From Azospirillum brasilense (GTDB lineage Bacteria > Pseudomonadota > Alphaproteobacteria > Azospirillales > Azospirillaceae): DNA of 64,000 bases. The stretch spans positions 868,001 to 932,000 of the forward strand of contig NZ_CP012915.1 in NCBI RefSeq assembly GCF_001315015.1, given 5' to 3'. Under the pieces are notes generated by a model. It had not been told where the DNA came from. It was given only the letters and a program-made list of their open reading frames with translations, and ran no database searches. Shown here piece after piece: positions 45,002-52,648 of this stretch (its first letter is position 1; each line of letters opens with the position of its first letter). The translations under genes and the position numbers were made by a program.

Positions 45002-46026
45002 GCGACGGTGGCTTTCAGAGCGCCGGCCGGAAGTTGGAACATCATCAGATAGGTCCGCTGGAGCGGGCTGCGGTTGTCGTCGGAAACGATGTAGACGAAC
45101 AGGCCGCCTCCCGCATCGGGCCGCACCGCCAGTCCTTCGAAATTGTCGGTCGGCAGGGGCGGCTCCAGCCGCGCCAGTTCCACCCCATCCATCGTCGCGC
45201 CGCCGCGCAGCGAGTCTGCCGGCACATGGACGATGCGTGCCGCCCAACCTCCCAGCAGGGACACCCGCCGCTCCAACACCAGCACCCCGCCGTCCGGCAA
45301 GGGCGCCGCCGCCGTGGGGCGGAAGCGGGGCGCCGCGCGGTAGGTCAGCGGCTGCCAGTCGCCGCGCGCCTTCGGATCGGCGGGAGCGATCCAGGCGTGG
45401 CGTTCACGGACACCGTCGTCGTCGCCCTCCTCGATGGCCAGGATACGGCCGTCCGACAGCGCGGCCAGCGCTTCGACCCCGCCGTTCGCGGGGGCGTTTT
45501 CCAGACCGGGCGGCACCGGAAGCTTCCGCGGGGTTCCCTCGGGACGGTCGGCGCCGTCGTAACGGAGGATGCGGTGGTTGCGCTCGAACGGCACCAGCCA
45601 GCCGCCGTCCGGGAGGCGGATGAGGTCTTCCGAGTCGTTGAGCCGACCGCGGTAGTCCAGGCTCTTATCGAGGATCAGGGGACGGACATCATAATGTCCG
45701 GCGCCCACCAGACGTCCCTGGGCGTCGTAGGACAGCCGCCCCGTGACGCTCTTGCCATTGTCGGAAACGGCAACGAAACGGTCCCCCGAGTCGCTGACCC
45801 ATAGACCGGACAAGCCCCCTACGCCCGCCCCATCGGGCAGACGGAGGGCGCCACGAAATCGCAAGGCGCCGACTTCCGCAAGAGCCGGGCGGTCCGGGTC
45901 GAGCGCAATTGGAACGGAGGACTCGGCCGATCGCCCGTTTCCGGCCACCGCGGCGCAGCCGCCGGCCACGGCCAGAAGGGCGCAAAAGGGAATCACAAGG
46001 GTTCTCAAACGCATGGCGGCACTCAT
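44992..46026 (-). CDS. Esterase-like activity of phytase family lipoprotein (PF13449)
   Basis: 344 residues. The start has a signal peptide with a possible lipobox (LLAVAGGC, Cys24). The rest is a beta-propeller with the family features GLSGLWVSDSGDRFVAVSDNG, LNDSEDLIRLPDGGWLVPFERNHRILRY, and a C-terminal NFEGLAVRPDAGGGLFVYIVSDDN. Members are extracytoplasmic and of uncertain substrate. It ends convergently with the NYN gene. Confidence 0.85.
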   Translation of the reverse strand: MSAAMRLRTLVIPFCALLAVAGGCAAVAGNGRSAESSVPIALDPDRPALAEVGALRFRGALRLPDGAGVGGLSGLWVSDSGDRFVAVSDNGKSVTGRLSYDAQGRLVGAGHYDVRPLILDKSLDYRGRLNDSEDLIRLPDGGWLVPFERNHRILRYDGADRPEGTPRKLPVPPGLENAPANGGVEALAALSDGRILAIEEGDDDGVRERHAWIAPADPKARGDWQPLTYRAAPRFRPTAAAPLPDGGVLVLERRVSLLGGWAARIVHVPADSLRGGATMDGVELARLEPPLPTDNFEGLAVRPDAGGGLFVYIVSDDNRSPLQRTYLMMFQLPAGALKATVAGR

Positions 46027-46141
46027 GCCACGACAGGGTGGCCGGGGAAACGCATTTTCCGGCTTGCCCCGCCTGCCCGTGAATCCGACCGTTCGTCCGC
46101 CGGGCTCATAAGCCCTGCCTCTCCGTCCGAACGTGAACGAA

Positions 46142-46185
46142 CGAATTGGATATGCGCAGAGGGGTACTTCCTCAGAACCAATTCG
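46142..46185. promoter_or_regulatory. Inverted repeat CGAATTGG ... CCAATTCG upstream of the HisKA_2 kinase
   Basis: Eight-base perfect arms at 46142-46149 and 46178-46185 with a 28-base spacer, in the AT-richer divergent region between the esterase-like and kinase genes. The spacing fits two operator half-sites three turns apart, or a looped hairpin. No regulator is identified. Confidence 0.35.
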
Positions 46186-46258
46186 GGAGTGGGTTCAAGC
46201 GCATAAATTGTTCTGTACCTAAGTAAAACGTTGCCCAGCCTCAGCCGAGAATTGCGTG

Positions 46259-46951
46259 ATGCCCAATCCCCTCCGGTTCCAGCCGGTCGCCCTGCCTGCT
46301 GATCGCCCCGCCACCGGTTCGGGAGCGCCGGAGGACCCAATCGCGGAACGCATCCGCGAGCTGGAGGCCGAACTGCGCGAGCTTCAGCACCGGGCCAAGA
46401 ACAGCCTCCAGCTCGTCATCAGCCTGCTGAAGCTTCAGACGGGCCGCATCCGCGACCCGGATGCCCGCGCCGCCTATGAGCAGACTCTGGTCCGCATCGA
46501 GGCGCTGGCGATCCTCTATCGGCAACTCCACGAGTCGGGCACCGGGACCCATGTGAATCTGGGCCGCTACATCGAATCGCTCGCCGACGCGGTGAAGCAC
46601 GGGACGCCCGGCGGCCTCGCCAACGTGCCCATCGAGGTGAAGAGCGATCCCATCCAGATCGGTCTGTACGAGGCCATGCCGCTGGGCCTGATCACCGCGG
46701 AGCTGATCACCAACAGCCTGCACCACGCCTTTCCGGAGCAAGGCTGGATCCGCGTGTCGGTGATGCAGGAGAACAACGGGCGCGCCCGCCTGATCGTCGA
46801 GGACAACGGGCGCGCCCTGCCCGCCGGCTTCGACACGACGGCCGAAGACGGGCTGATGCTGGCCGAAGCTCTGGCTGCCCAGCTCGGCGACACGCTGAAC
46901 ACGGAAAGCGACGCCGCCGGCACCACCGCCAGCGTGTCCTTCCCTGTGTGA
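46259..46951 (+). CDS. Small cytosolic HisKA_2-type sensor histidine kinase
   Basis: 230 residues, no membrane segment and no PAS, GAF or receiver domain. The phosphoacceptor His44 lies in ELQHRAKNSLQLVISLLKLQ, the HisKA_2 form. The ATP-binding domain has ELITNSLHHAF (N box), VEDNGRALPAGFD (G1) and a final GTTASVSFPV (G2). It must sense through its 35-residue N-terminus or a partner. ATG 46259 is taken; a GTG immediately precedes it. No response regulator is adjacent; its stop is 4 bases from that of the convergent NifX-like gene. Confidence 0.88.
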   Translation: MPNPLRFQPVALPADRPATGSGAPEDPIAERIRELEAELRELQHRAKNSLQLVISLLKLQTGRIRDPDARAAYEQTLVRIEALAILYRQLHESGTGTHVNLGRYIESLADAVKHGTPGGLANVPIEVKSDPIQIGLYEAMPLGLITAELITNSLHHAFPEQGWIRVSVMQENNGRARLIVEDNGRALPAGFDTTAEDGLMLAEALAAQLGDTLNTESDAAGTTASVSFPV

Positions 46952-46955
46952 CGAC

Positions 46956-47360
46956 TCAGGCCGGCGCCCCGTGGCACTCGTGCGGGGCGTTCTCGGGGCC
47001 GTGGTCATGATGCTCGTGTGGATGCTCGGGCGGCGGGGCCGTCTTGACGGTCCCCGCGAACCAGTCGCGGATCGCCTGCACCGGATCAGTCTCCAGCGTG
47101 GTCACCGGCTCGATGCCGCGGCGCTTCATGTGGTTGATGAAGCCCTCGCCGGAGGAGCCGGTGATGACCACCCGCACCGCGTCGATCGGATGAGGTCTCC
47201 CGTCACCGGCGAGGTGAAGGACCTCGTCCTCGGCCAGTTCGATCCGATTGATCTCGACGGGCTCGCCGCCCGCCTCGGCCTCGAAGACCAGAAAGCGACG
47301 GGTGCGGCCGCCATGGGTGGCGATGCTGCGGTAATCCTGCGTGCCGACGGCGAACCTCAT
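46956..47360 (-). CDS. NifX/NifB-family dinitrogenase iron-molybdenum cofactor-like protein with His-rich tail
   Basis: 134 residues. The fold core is MRFAVGTQDYRSIATHGGRTRRFLVFE, then a central AVRVVITGSSGEGFINHMKRRGIEPVTT and ETDPVQAIRDWFAG. This is the pattern of the NifX/NafY/NifB C-terminal family, which binds iron-molybdenum cofactor or its precursors. The last 25 residues are His/Pro/Glu-rich and include a Cys (HEHHDHGPENAPHECHG), suggesting metal binding. ATG 47360 fits the core. No nif genes are nearby, so a role in nitrogen fixation is not shown. Confidence 0.8.
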   Translation of the reverse strand: MRFAVGTQDYRSIATHGGRTRRFLVFEAEAGGEPVEINRIELAEDEVLHLAGDGRPHPIDAVRVVITGSSGEGFINHMKRRGIEPVTTLETDPVQAIRDWFAGTVKTAPPPEHPHEHHDHGPENAPHECHGAPA

Positions 47361-47438
47361 CCCACACCCCCATAAAGACCCTGCGGCCTTACCGTGGCAT
47401 AGCGTATCGCCGCGCGCACTGAGGGAGGTCAATGCGCG

Positions 47439-47972
47439 TCAGAGGATTTCGGTTTCGTCGGAGCGGATGACGTCCGTCCATTTGCGCTCCAGACGACGCA
47501 GCGTGCGGTAGGTGACCTCGAAGTCCTGGCTGTCGCCCTCGGTGCGGATCAGACCGTCGGAATGGACGGACGCCATGTGGCGCAGCCGCTCGCACAACTC
47601 CAGCCCCCGAGGCGACAGCTTCAGCCGGGCGGCGCGCTTGTCGCGCGGCGAGGCGGAGCGGTCCACATAGCCGCTGTCCACCAGCTGCTTCAGGTTGTAG
47701 GAGGCGTTGGAGCCGAGGTAATAGCCGCGCTCGATCAGGTCGCGCACGCTGATCTCTCCGTTGGAGATGTTCAGCAGCATCATCACCTGCACCGGGCTGA
47801 TGTCGTCGATGCCGATGCGGGACAGCTCGATTCGCAGAACGTCGAGGAAGCGGCGGTGCATCCGTTCGATGATCCGCGCCACCTCATGGTACATCTGGGT
47901 CGCGGAGGCCTTGCGCTCAGCGTCGTTGCGCTCGGCGTCTTCGGTCGGCTGGGGCTGAACGAGCGTCGTCAT
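47439..47972 (-). CDS. MarR-family winged-helix transcriptional regulator
   Basis: 177 residues from ATG 47972. Helix-turn-helix and wing are clear: ISPVQVMMLLNISNGEISVRDLIERGYYLGSNASYNLKQLVDSGYVDRSASPRDKRA (about 65-120). Long flanking helices would form the dimer. It resembles the LdtR-type MarR proteins of alphaproteobacteria, as far as I can tell by eye. A dyad-bearing AT-rich stretch about 70-90 bases upstream may be its own operator. It is downstream of the DUF2076 gene on the same strand, separated by a strong hairpin. Confidence 0.88.
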   Translation of the reverse strand: MTTLVQPQPTEDAERNDAERKASATQMYHEVARIIERMHRRFLDVLRIELSRIGIDDISPVQVMMLLNISNGEISVRDLIERGYYLGSNASYNLKQLVDSGYVDRSASPRDKRAARLKLSPRGLELCERLRHMASVHSDGLIRTEGDSQDFEVTYRTLRRLERKWTDVIRSDETEIL

Positions 47973-48040
47973 GGGCCTCGGGTCTGCGTGGGGATCGGGG
48001 GGGAGCACGGCCTTCCTTGCCCGACGCACCGTAGGGACCT

Positions 48041-48064
48041 AACTGTTTAATTTATATTAACTGT
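48041..48064 (-). promoter_or_regulatory. AT-rich dyad upstream of the MarR gene (possible operator/promoter)
   Basis: AACTGT (48041-48046) and AACTGT (48059-48064) flank the perfect inverted repeat TTAAT-TTAT-ATTAA (48047-48060). It is the most AT-rich spot nearby, 69-92 bases before the marR ATG. On the minus strand it contains AATATAAATT, a plausible -10 region. Autoregulation is inferred. Confidence 0.4.
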
Positions 48065-48074
48065 GATGGCGGCA

Positions 48075-48116
48075 CGAAGGCGCACCGGACCTTTTCCAAA
48101 GGTTGGTGCGCCTTCG
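48075..48116. terminator. Very stable hairpin downstream of the DUF2076 gene
   Basis: CGAAGGCGCACC (48075-48086) pairs perfectly with GGTGCGCCTTCG (48105-48116). Inside it, ACCTTT (48089-48094) pairs with AAAGGT (48098-48103) around a three-base loop, with a GG/T bulge between. It lies 34 bases after the DUF2076 stop. It has no T run, so it may stabilise the 3' end, act as a processing site or terminate weakly. Confidence 0.5.
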
Positions 48117-48149
48117 CCAAAGACTGGATAAGGCAAGGACTGGATATGG

Positions 48150-48983
48150 TCAGATCCAGCTGTCGTCTCCACCACCGTCGTCGCCGCCGTCATCGAACGA
48201 GGAATCGTCGGTTTGATAGTCGACGTTCTGGAGGTTGTTATCCTCTGGCGGCAAGCCCTGGTCCGCGCCCTGGTCAGCGGAGTCGCCGTAGTAATTGTTG
48301 ATGATCGTCTCGCCATGGCTGGCCGTCTGGCCCGCGGCGGCGGCGGCCTCGCCGAACGGACCCGGCGAATGGCTGAGCATCGAGGAGATGGCGCTGGCCG
48401 CCAGCATGCCGCCGGCCACGCCGGCCGCGGTCTGGGCGGCACCGCTCAGGAACCCTCCGCCGCGCGGCGCGTATCCCTGTGGGCCGAATCCGGGCTGCGG
48501 CGCGTAGCCGGGCTGGGGCGGATAGGCCGGCTGGCCGTAACCGGGCTGCCCGCCGGCTTGCGGAGCGGCGCCCCACGGGCTGCGCGGCGGTGGCTGCATC
48601 GGGTTGTAGGCCGGCCCCTGGGGCGACGGGGGCATCAGCGCAGGCCGCGGCTCAGCCGGACGGTTGCCCCCACCGGCCCACGGGCTGCGCCCCAGCCCGA
48701 GCGCGTTGGACAGGAAGCTGCCGCCGGACGGCTGCGGCTGGGTCTGCTGGGCGCGGGACTGCGCCTCCCTCACCTGCCGCTCCAGATCCTCGATGCGCTG
48801 CTGGGCGGCGGTCAGCGCCTGCTGCTGCACCAGGACCGACTGCGCCATGTAGTAGGCGGCGGCGGGCTGGCCCTGGATCATCTGCTGGATGAAGCGTTCC
48901 GCCTCCGGATCGCGGGGCTGGTTCTCCACCTCGCGCAGGTGCGTGAACAGATCGGAAAGGAGGGTGCGTTCCTCGGGCGTCAT
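48150..48983 (-). CDS. DUF2076 domain protein
   Basis: 277 residues. The N-terminal domain (MTPEERTLLSDLFTHLREVENQPRDPEAERFIQQMI, about 1-85) with a following coiled coil (ALTAAQQRIEDLERQV) is the DUF2076 signature. Then come a Pro/Gln/Gly/Tyr-rich linker (about 100-190), a Gly/Ala helix (GAAQTAAGVAGGMLAASAI) and an acidic Asp/Gly tail ending GGDDSWI. Function is unknown. AGGAGA lies 7 bases before ATG 48983. Confidence 0.88.
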   Translation of the reverse strand: MTPEERTLLSDLFTHLREVENQPRDPEAERFIQQMIQGQPAAAYYMAQSVLVQQQALTAAQQRIEDLERQVREAQSRAQQTQPQPSGGSFLSNALGLGRSPWAGGGNRPAEPRPALMPPSPQGPAYNPMQPPPRSPWGAAPQAGGQPGYGQPAYPPQPGYAPQPGFGPQGYAPRGGGFLSGAAQTAAGVAGGMLAASAISSMLSHSPGPFGEAAAAAGQTASHGETIINNYYGDSADQGADQGLPPEDNNLQNVDYQTDDSSFDDGGDDGGGDDSWI

Positions 48984-49075
48984 GATCGTCTCCTGTGCGC
49001 GCTCCGTGCGGGCGCGCCATTGATGTGGCGCACCGCACCCCCGGTGCGCAAGGGTCCCGGCCCCTGCGGAGAACG

Positions 49076-51508
49076 CTAACCGGCCTTGCGCTCCGCCGCC
49101 TCCACGGAGGGCTCCGACACCAGGGCGGCGCGGACGGCGTCATCCACCCGCTCCAGCCAGACGAAGCTCAGCCGCTCGCGCACCGCCGCCGGAATGTCGT
49201 CGAAGTCCTTGCGGTTGCGCGCGGGCAGCATCACCGTCTTCAGGCCGGCGCGCTGGGCGGCCACCACCTTCTCGCGGATGCCGCCGACCGGCAGCACCAG
49301 ACCGCGCAGGCTGATCTCCCCGGTCATCGCCGTGTCGGAGCGGATGCAGCGCCCGGACAGCAGCGACACCAGGGCCGTGAAGATCGCCACCCCGGCGGAC
49401 GGCCCGTCCTTCGGGATGGCTCCCGCCGGGACGTGGATGTGGATGTCGAAACGGTCCAGCCCCTCCGGGTCGAGGCCAAGGTCCTTCACCCGCGACTTGA
49501 CGAGGCTGAGGGCAGCCTGCGCGCTCTCCTTCATCACCTCGCCCAGCTGGCCGGTCAGGATCAGCCGGCCCGAGCCGGAAAAGCGGCTGGCCTCGATGAA
49601 CAGGATGTCGCCGCCCACCGGTGTCCAGGCGAGGCCGGTCGCCACACCGGGCACGCTGGTGCGCATCGCCACGTCGTTCTCGAAGCGCGGCGGCCCGAGG
49701 ATCGCCGTCAGGTCCGCCGGTTCGACCCGCATCCGCTCGACCTCGCCCTCGGCGATGCGGACGGCGGCGTAGCGGCCGACCGCGCCGATCAGCCGTTCCA
49801 GTTGGCGGTTCCCGGCCTCCCGCGTGTGGTCGCGGATGATCGCGCGCAGCGTGTCGTCGGGGATCTCCAGCTGCTCCGCCGTCAGCCCGTTCGCGGTGAG
49901 CTGACGGGCCAGCAGGTAGCGCTTGGCGATCTCCAGCTTCTCATCCTCGGTGTAGCCGGACAGTTCGATCACCTCCATGCGGTCGCGCAGCGGGCCGGGG
50001 ATGGTGTCCAGCATGTTGGCGGTGGCGATGAACATCACCTTCGACAGGTCGAAGGGCACGCCCAGGTAATGGTCGCGGAAGGTCGCGTTCTGCTCCGGGT
50101 CCAGCACCTCCAGCAGGGCGGCCGAGGGGTCGCCGTGGAAGCCCTGCCCCAGCTTGTCCATCTCGTCCAGCATCAGCACGCAGTCGCGCGTCCCGGCCTT
50201 GCGGATCGCCTGGACGATGGTGCCGGGAAGCGCCCCGACATAGGTGCGGCGATGGCCGCGGATCTCGCTCTCGTCATGGACGCCGCCCAGCGAGACGCGG
50301 GCGAAGGCCCGCCCGGTCGCCCGCGCGATGCTCTGGCCGAGCGAGGTCTTGCCCACCCCCGGCGGGCCGACGAAGCACAGGATGGGGCTGCGCCCCTCCG
50401 GGTTCAGCTTGCGCACCGCCAGGAATTCCAGGATGCGGCGCTTGACCTTCTCCAGCCCGTAATGGTCCTCGTCCAGGATGCGGCGCGCCTCGGCGATGTC
50501 GATGCGGGATTCCGACCGGCGGTCCCACGGCATTTCGATCAGCCAGTCCAGGTAGCTGCGCACCATCGAATATTCCGCCGCCGCCTCCGGCATGCGCTCC
50601 AGCCGGCGCAGCTCCTTCTCGGCGTGCTCCCGCACATCGGGCGGCATCCCGGCCTTGGCGATGGCGTCCTGAAGCTCGCCGATCTCGGCCTGACGCCCCT
50701 CGTCGGCCTCGCCCAGCTCCTTCTGGATGGCGCGCAGCTGCTCGCGCAGCAGGTATTCGCGCTGCCGCTCGTCCATCGCCTCGCGGGTGCGCTCGCGCAG
50801 GTCGCGGGACAGCCGCAGCACCTCGATGCGCCGGGCGAGCAAGGCGCCGACCTTGTCGAGCCGCTCCGGCAGGTCGATGGTCTCCAGCACCTCCTGCTTC
50901 TCGGCGGGCTTCAGGTCCATGTAGCTAGCGGTCATGTCGGCCAGCTCGCCGGGGCTTTCGAGCGCCTGAACGGCGGCAAGCAGCTCCTGCGGGGCCTGGG
51001 GCAGCAGTTGCAGCGCCTCCACCGCCTCGTTGCGCAGGTTCAGGAAGCGGGCCATGACCTCCGGCGTGGCGGTGTCGCTTTCCTCCACCATCTCGACGCG
51101 GGCGGCCATGAAGGGATGGCCCGGCACCCACTCGACGATGCGGAAGCGCTGCTGTCCCTGACACACCAGATGGTGCGAACCGTCGGGCGTGGTGACGTAG
51201 CGCAGGATGCTGGCGGTCGTGCCGACACGGTGCATGTCGGCTCCGGTCGGGTCCTCCACCGCCTCGTCGCGCTGGAGCAGGATGCCGACCGGCCGTTCGG
51301 TGCGGGCCGCCTCCTGCGCCGCGGCGACCGAGCGCGCCCGCCCGACCGTCACCGGCAGCACCACCCCCGGAAACTGCACGAGGTTCCGGACGGGGATGAC
51401 CGGGATCACATCCTCCGGCAGCCCGGAGACAGGCGGCGATGCGGATGGCGTCTGGGGAGCCGGCGTCGCTTCGGCAGCGTGCTCATCAGTCATTCGAACG
51501 TCCTTCAT
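49076..51508 (-). CDS. lon: ATP-dependent Lon protease
   Basis: 810 residues, full length. Domains: N-terminal LON substrate-binding (DVIPVIPVRNLVQFPGVVLPVTV, about 30-230), AAA+ (Walker A GPPGVGKTS near 383, Walker B VLMLDEMDK), and the Lon protease with Ser in PKDGPSAG (near 703) and Lys in GGIREKVVAAQRAG (near 746). Its start ATG 51508 overlaps the stop of hsp20 by four bases, so the chaperone and protease are coupled. A housekeeping lon usually sits beside clpX and hupB; those are absent, so this may be a stress-specific second Lon. Confidence 0.95.
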   Translation of the reverse strand: MKDVRMTDEHAAEATPAPQTPSASPPVSGLPEDVIPVIPVRNLVQFPGVVLPVTVGRARSVAAAQEAARTERPVGILLQRDEAVEDPTGADMHRVGTTASILRYVTTPDGSHHLVCQGQQRFRIVEWVPGHPFMAARVEMVEESDTATPEVMARFLNLRNEAVEALQLLPQAPQELLAAVQALESPGELADMTASYMDLKPAEKQEVLETIDLPERLDKVGALLARRIEVLRLSRDLRERTREAMDERQREYLLREQLRAIQKELGEADEGRQAEIGELQDAIAKAGMPPDVREHAEKELRRLERMPEAAAEYSMVRSYLDWLIEMPWDRRSESRIDIAEARRILDEDHYGLEKVKRRILEFLAVRKLNPEGRSPILCFVGPPGVGKTSLGQSIARATGRAFARVSLGGVHDESEIRGHRRTYVGALPGTIVQAIRKAGTRDCVLMLDEMDKLGQGFHGDPSAALLEVLDPEQNATFRDHYLGVPFDLSKVMFIATANMLDTIPGPLRDRMEVIELSGYTEDEKLEIAKRYLLARQLTANGLTAEQLEIPDDTLRAIIRDHTREAGNRQLERLIGAVGRYAAVRIAEGEVERMRVEPADLTAILGPPRFENDVAMRTSVPGVATGLAWTPVGGDILFIEASRFSGSGRLILTGQLGEVMKESAQAALSLVKSRVKDLGLDPEGLDRFDIHIHVPAGAIPKDGPSAGVAIFTALVSLLSGRCIRSDTAMTGEISLRGLVLPVGGIREKVVAAQRAGLKTVMLPARNRKDFDDIPAAVRERLSFVWLERVDDAVRAALVSEPSVEAAERKAG

Positions 51509-51912
51509 CCCATCTTGTCGAGCGTCAGCACGAGGCAGCCCGCCGACAGCTCGCGCCGTCCCATGCGGAAGGCCCCGGCGGGCAGCTCGAGCCGCCGCTC
51601 GAAGCGGCCGTGGGGAATCTCGAGGCGGTGGATGATCCCGTCGCAGCCCAGCGGCAGGGTCCGCTCCCCGGCAACCACCAGAACGCCGTCCTCGACGGCG
51701 ACGTGAAGCTGCTCCGCGCCGACGCCGGGAAGGGCGACGACGATGGTCACCGCGTCCTCCGTCTCGTAGACGTCGATGGGCGGGGTCCAGCAGGCGCGGC
51801 GCGGGCCGGGCGGGGCCGGGCGGAAGAACTGGCGGTGCAGCCGCTCGGCACGGTCCAGCAGTTCGACGGCCTCCGACCACATGAAGGACGCAGGATCACG
51901 GCGGGGCGGCAT
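51505..51912 (-). CDS. Small heat-shock protein Hsp20 (alpha-crystallin family)
   Basis: 135 residues. A short N-terminal arm (FMWSEAVELLDRAERLHRQFF) leads to the alpha-crystallin domain (about 42-130: PPIDVYETEDAVTIVVALPGVGAEQLHVAVEDGVLVVAGERT, then RRLELPAGAF and LSAGCLVLTLDK). A C-terminal IxI/V motif is not evident. It is an ATP-independent holdase. AAGGAG lies 6 bases before the ATG. It is followed by lon with an ATGA overlap and preceded by a DUF2934 gene 33 bases away. Confidence 0.93.
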   Translation of the reverse strand: MPPRRDPASFMWSEAVELLDRAERLHRQFFRPAPPGPRRACWTPPIDVYETEDAVTIVVALPGVGAEQLHVAVEDGVLVVAGERTLPLGCDGIIHRLEIPHGRFERRLELPAGAFRMGRRELSAGCLVLTLDKMG

Positions 51913-51945
51913 GGCGACTCCTTGGAGGAATGGGTGTGATGGACG

Positions 51946-52137
51946 TCAGATGCCGGCGCCGGTATCCGCGGAGGCTTGGGCAAGGTTGCGCGGTTCGGGA
52001 CCCTGCTCCTTCGCCCGCTCGTCCTCCTCCTGGAGTTCACGGCAGGCCCGTTCCCAATGCTCGGCGCGGCGGCCTTCGGGGCGCCCCTCCTGCTCCCAGA
52101 TCTCGTAGGCACGGTGGCGGATGCGGTGCTCGTCCAT
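51946..52137 (-). CDS. DUF2934 small protein
   Basis: 63 residues: MDEHRIRHRAYEIWEQEGRPEGRRAEHWERA, the signature of DUF2934, then a charged helix and a short Ala/Gly tail. Function is unknown; genes of this family are often near stress genes. GGAAGGAGG lies 9-17 bases before the ATG. It is the first gene of the DUF2934-hsp20-lon unit, about 83 bases downstream of a predicted EcfG promoter. An in-frame extension to 52221 lies across the promoter and was not used. Confidence 0.88.
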   Translation of the reverse strand: MDEHRIRHRAYEIWEQEGRPEGRRAEHWERACRELQEEDERAKEQGPEPRNLAQASADTGAGI

Positions 52138-52219
52138 CGCGGCGTTCCCCTCCTTCCCGCCCCGGCCGCAGGCATGGCCCGTCCGGCCGCAAGAACCGGG
52201 GCTTTTTCGTCCCTTCAGC

Positions 52220-52244
52220 AACGGTGGGGAGTCGCAGGCGTTCC
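52220..52244 (-). promoter_or_regulatory. EcfG (general stress response) promoter for DUF2934-hsp20-lon
   Basis: On the minus strand GGAAC (-35, plus-strand 52240-52244) is followed after exactly 16 bases by CGTT (-10, 52220-52223). This is the known consensus of alphaproteobacterial EcfG-type sigma factors (GGAAC-N16/17-CGTT). Transcription should begin near 52212, giving a 5' leader of about 75 bases. The match is exact and placed in front of a heat-shock/protease operon. Confidence 0.75.
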
Positions 52245-52304
52245 GCCGACCATGCGGACATCAGACGGAAGAAAGGGCCAATGGCCCATTTCGGGGTCAG
52301 GGCT

Positions 52305-52556
52305 TTAGAGCCGGTCCGACCCGTCCGTGGGGTCGGGGCGGCCCGCCGCCTCGTCGTGGCCGCTGCGGTTGCTGAGGAAAACCAGGGCCATCAGCCCGAT
52401 GGCGACGGCGCTGGTCAGCACGGCGCCGCCGACCAGGGCGAGCAGGCCCGGCAGGCTGAGGCCGAACAGGTCGAAGCCCGTCGCTGCCCAGGCGGCGAAC
52501 AGCGCCGCCAGGACGATGACGGGACAGGCGATCAGGAAGACGCGGAGCCAGGACAT
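52305..52556 (-). CDS. Small two-helix membrane protein
   Basis: 83 residues with two hydrophobic helices (LRVFLIACPVIVLAALFAAWA and LLALVGGAVLTSAVAIGLMALVFL) and a charged C-terminal tail. No family recognised. It is on the same strand as, and 92 bases downstream of, the universal stress protein gene. The EcfG promoter lies just after its stop, so the two transcripts are separate. Confidence 0.7.
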   Translation of the reverse strand: MSWLRVFLIACPVIVLAALFAAWAATGFDLFGLSLPGLLALVGGAVLTSAVAIGLMALVFLSNRSGHDEAAGRPDPTDGSDRL

Positions 52557-52648
52557 GCACGCTCTCCAGCCGGTGCCGGGAAGCCTCTACATGGCCGCCC
52601 GGCACGGCGGAGGAAAGCCCGCCGCCTGTTTCCGTCAACCGGACGGCG

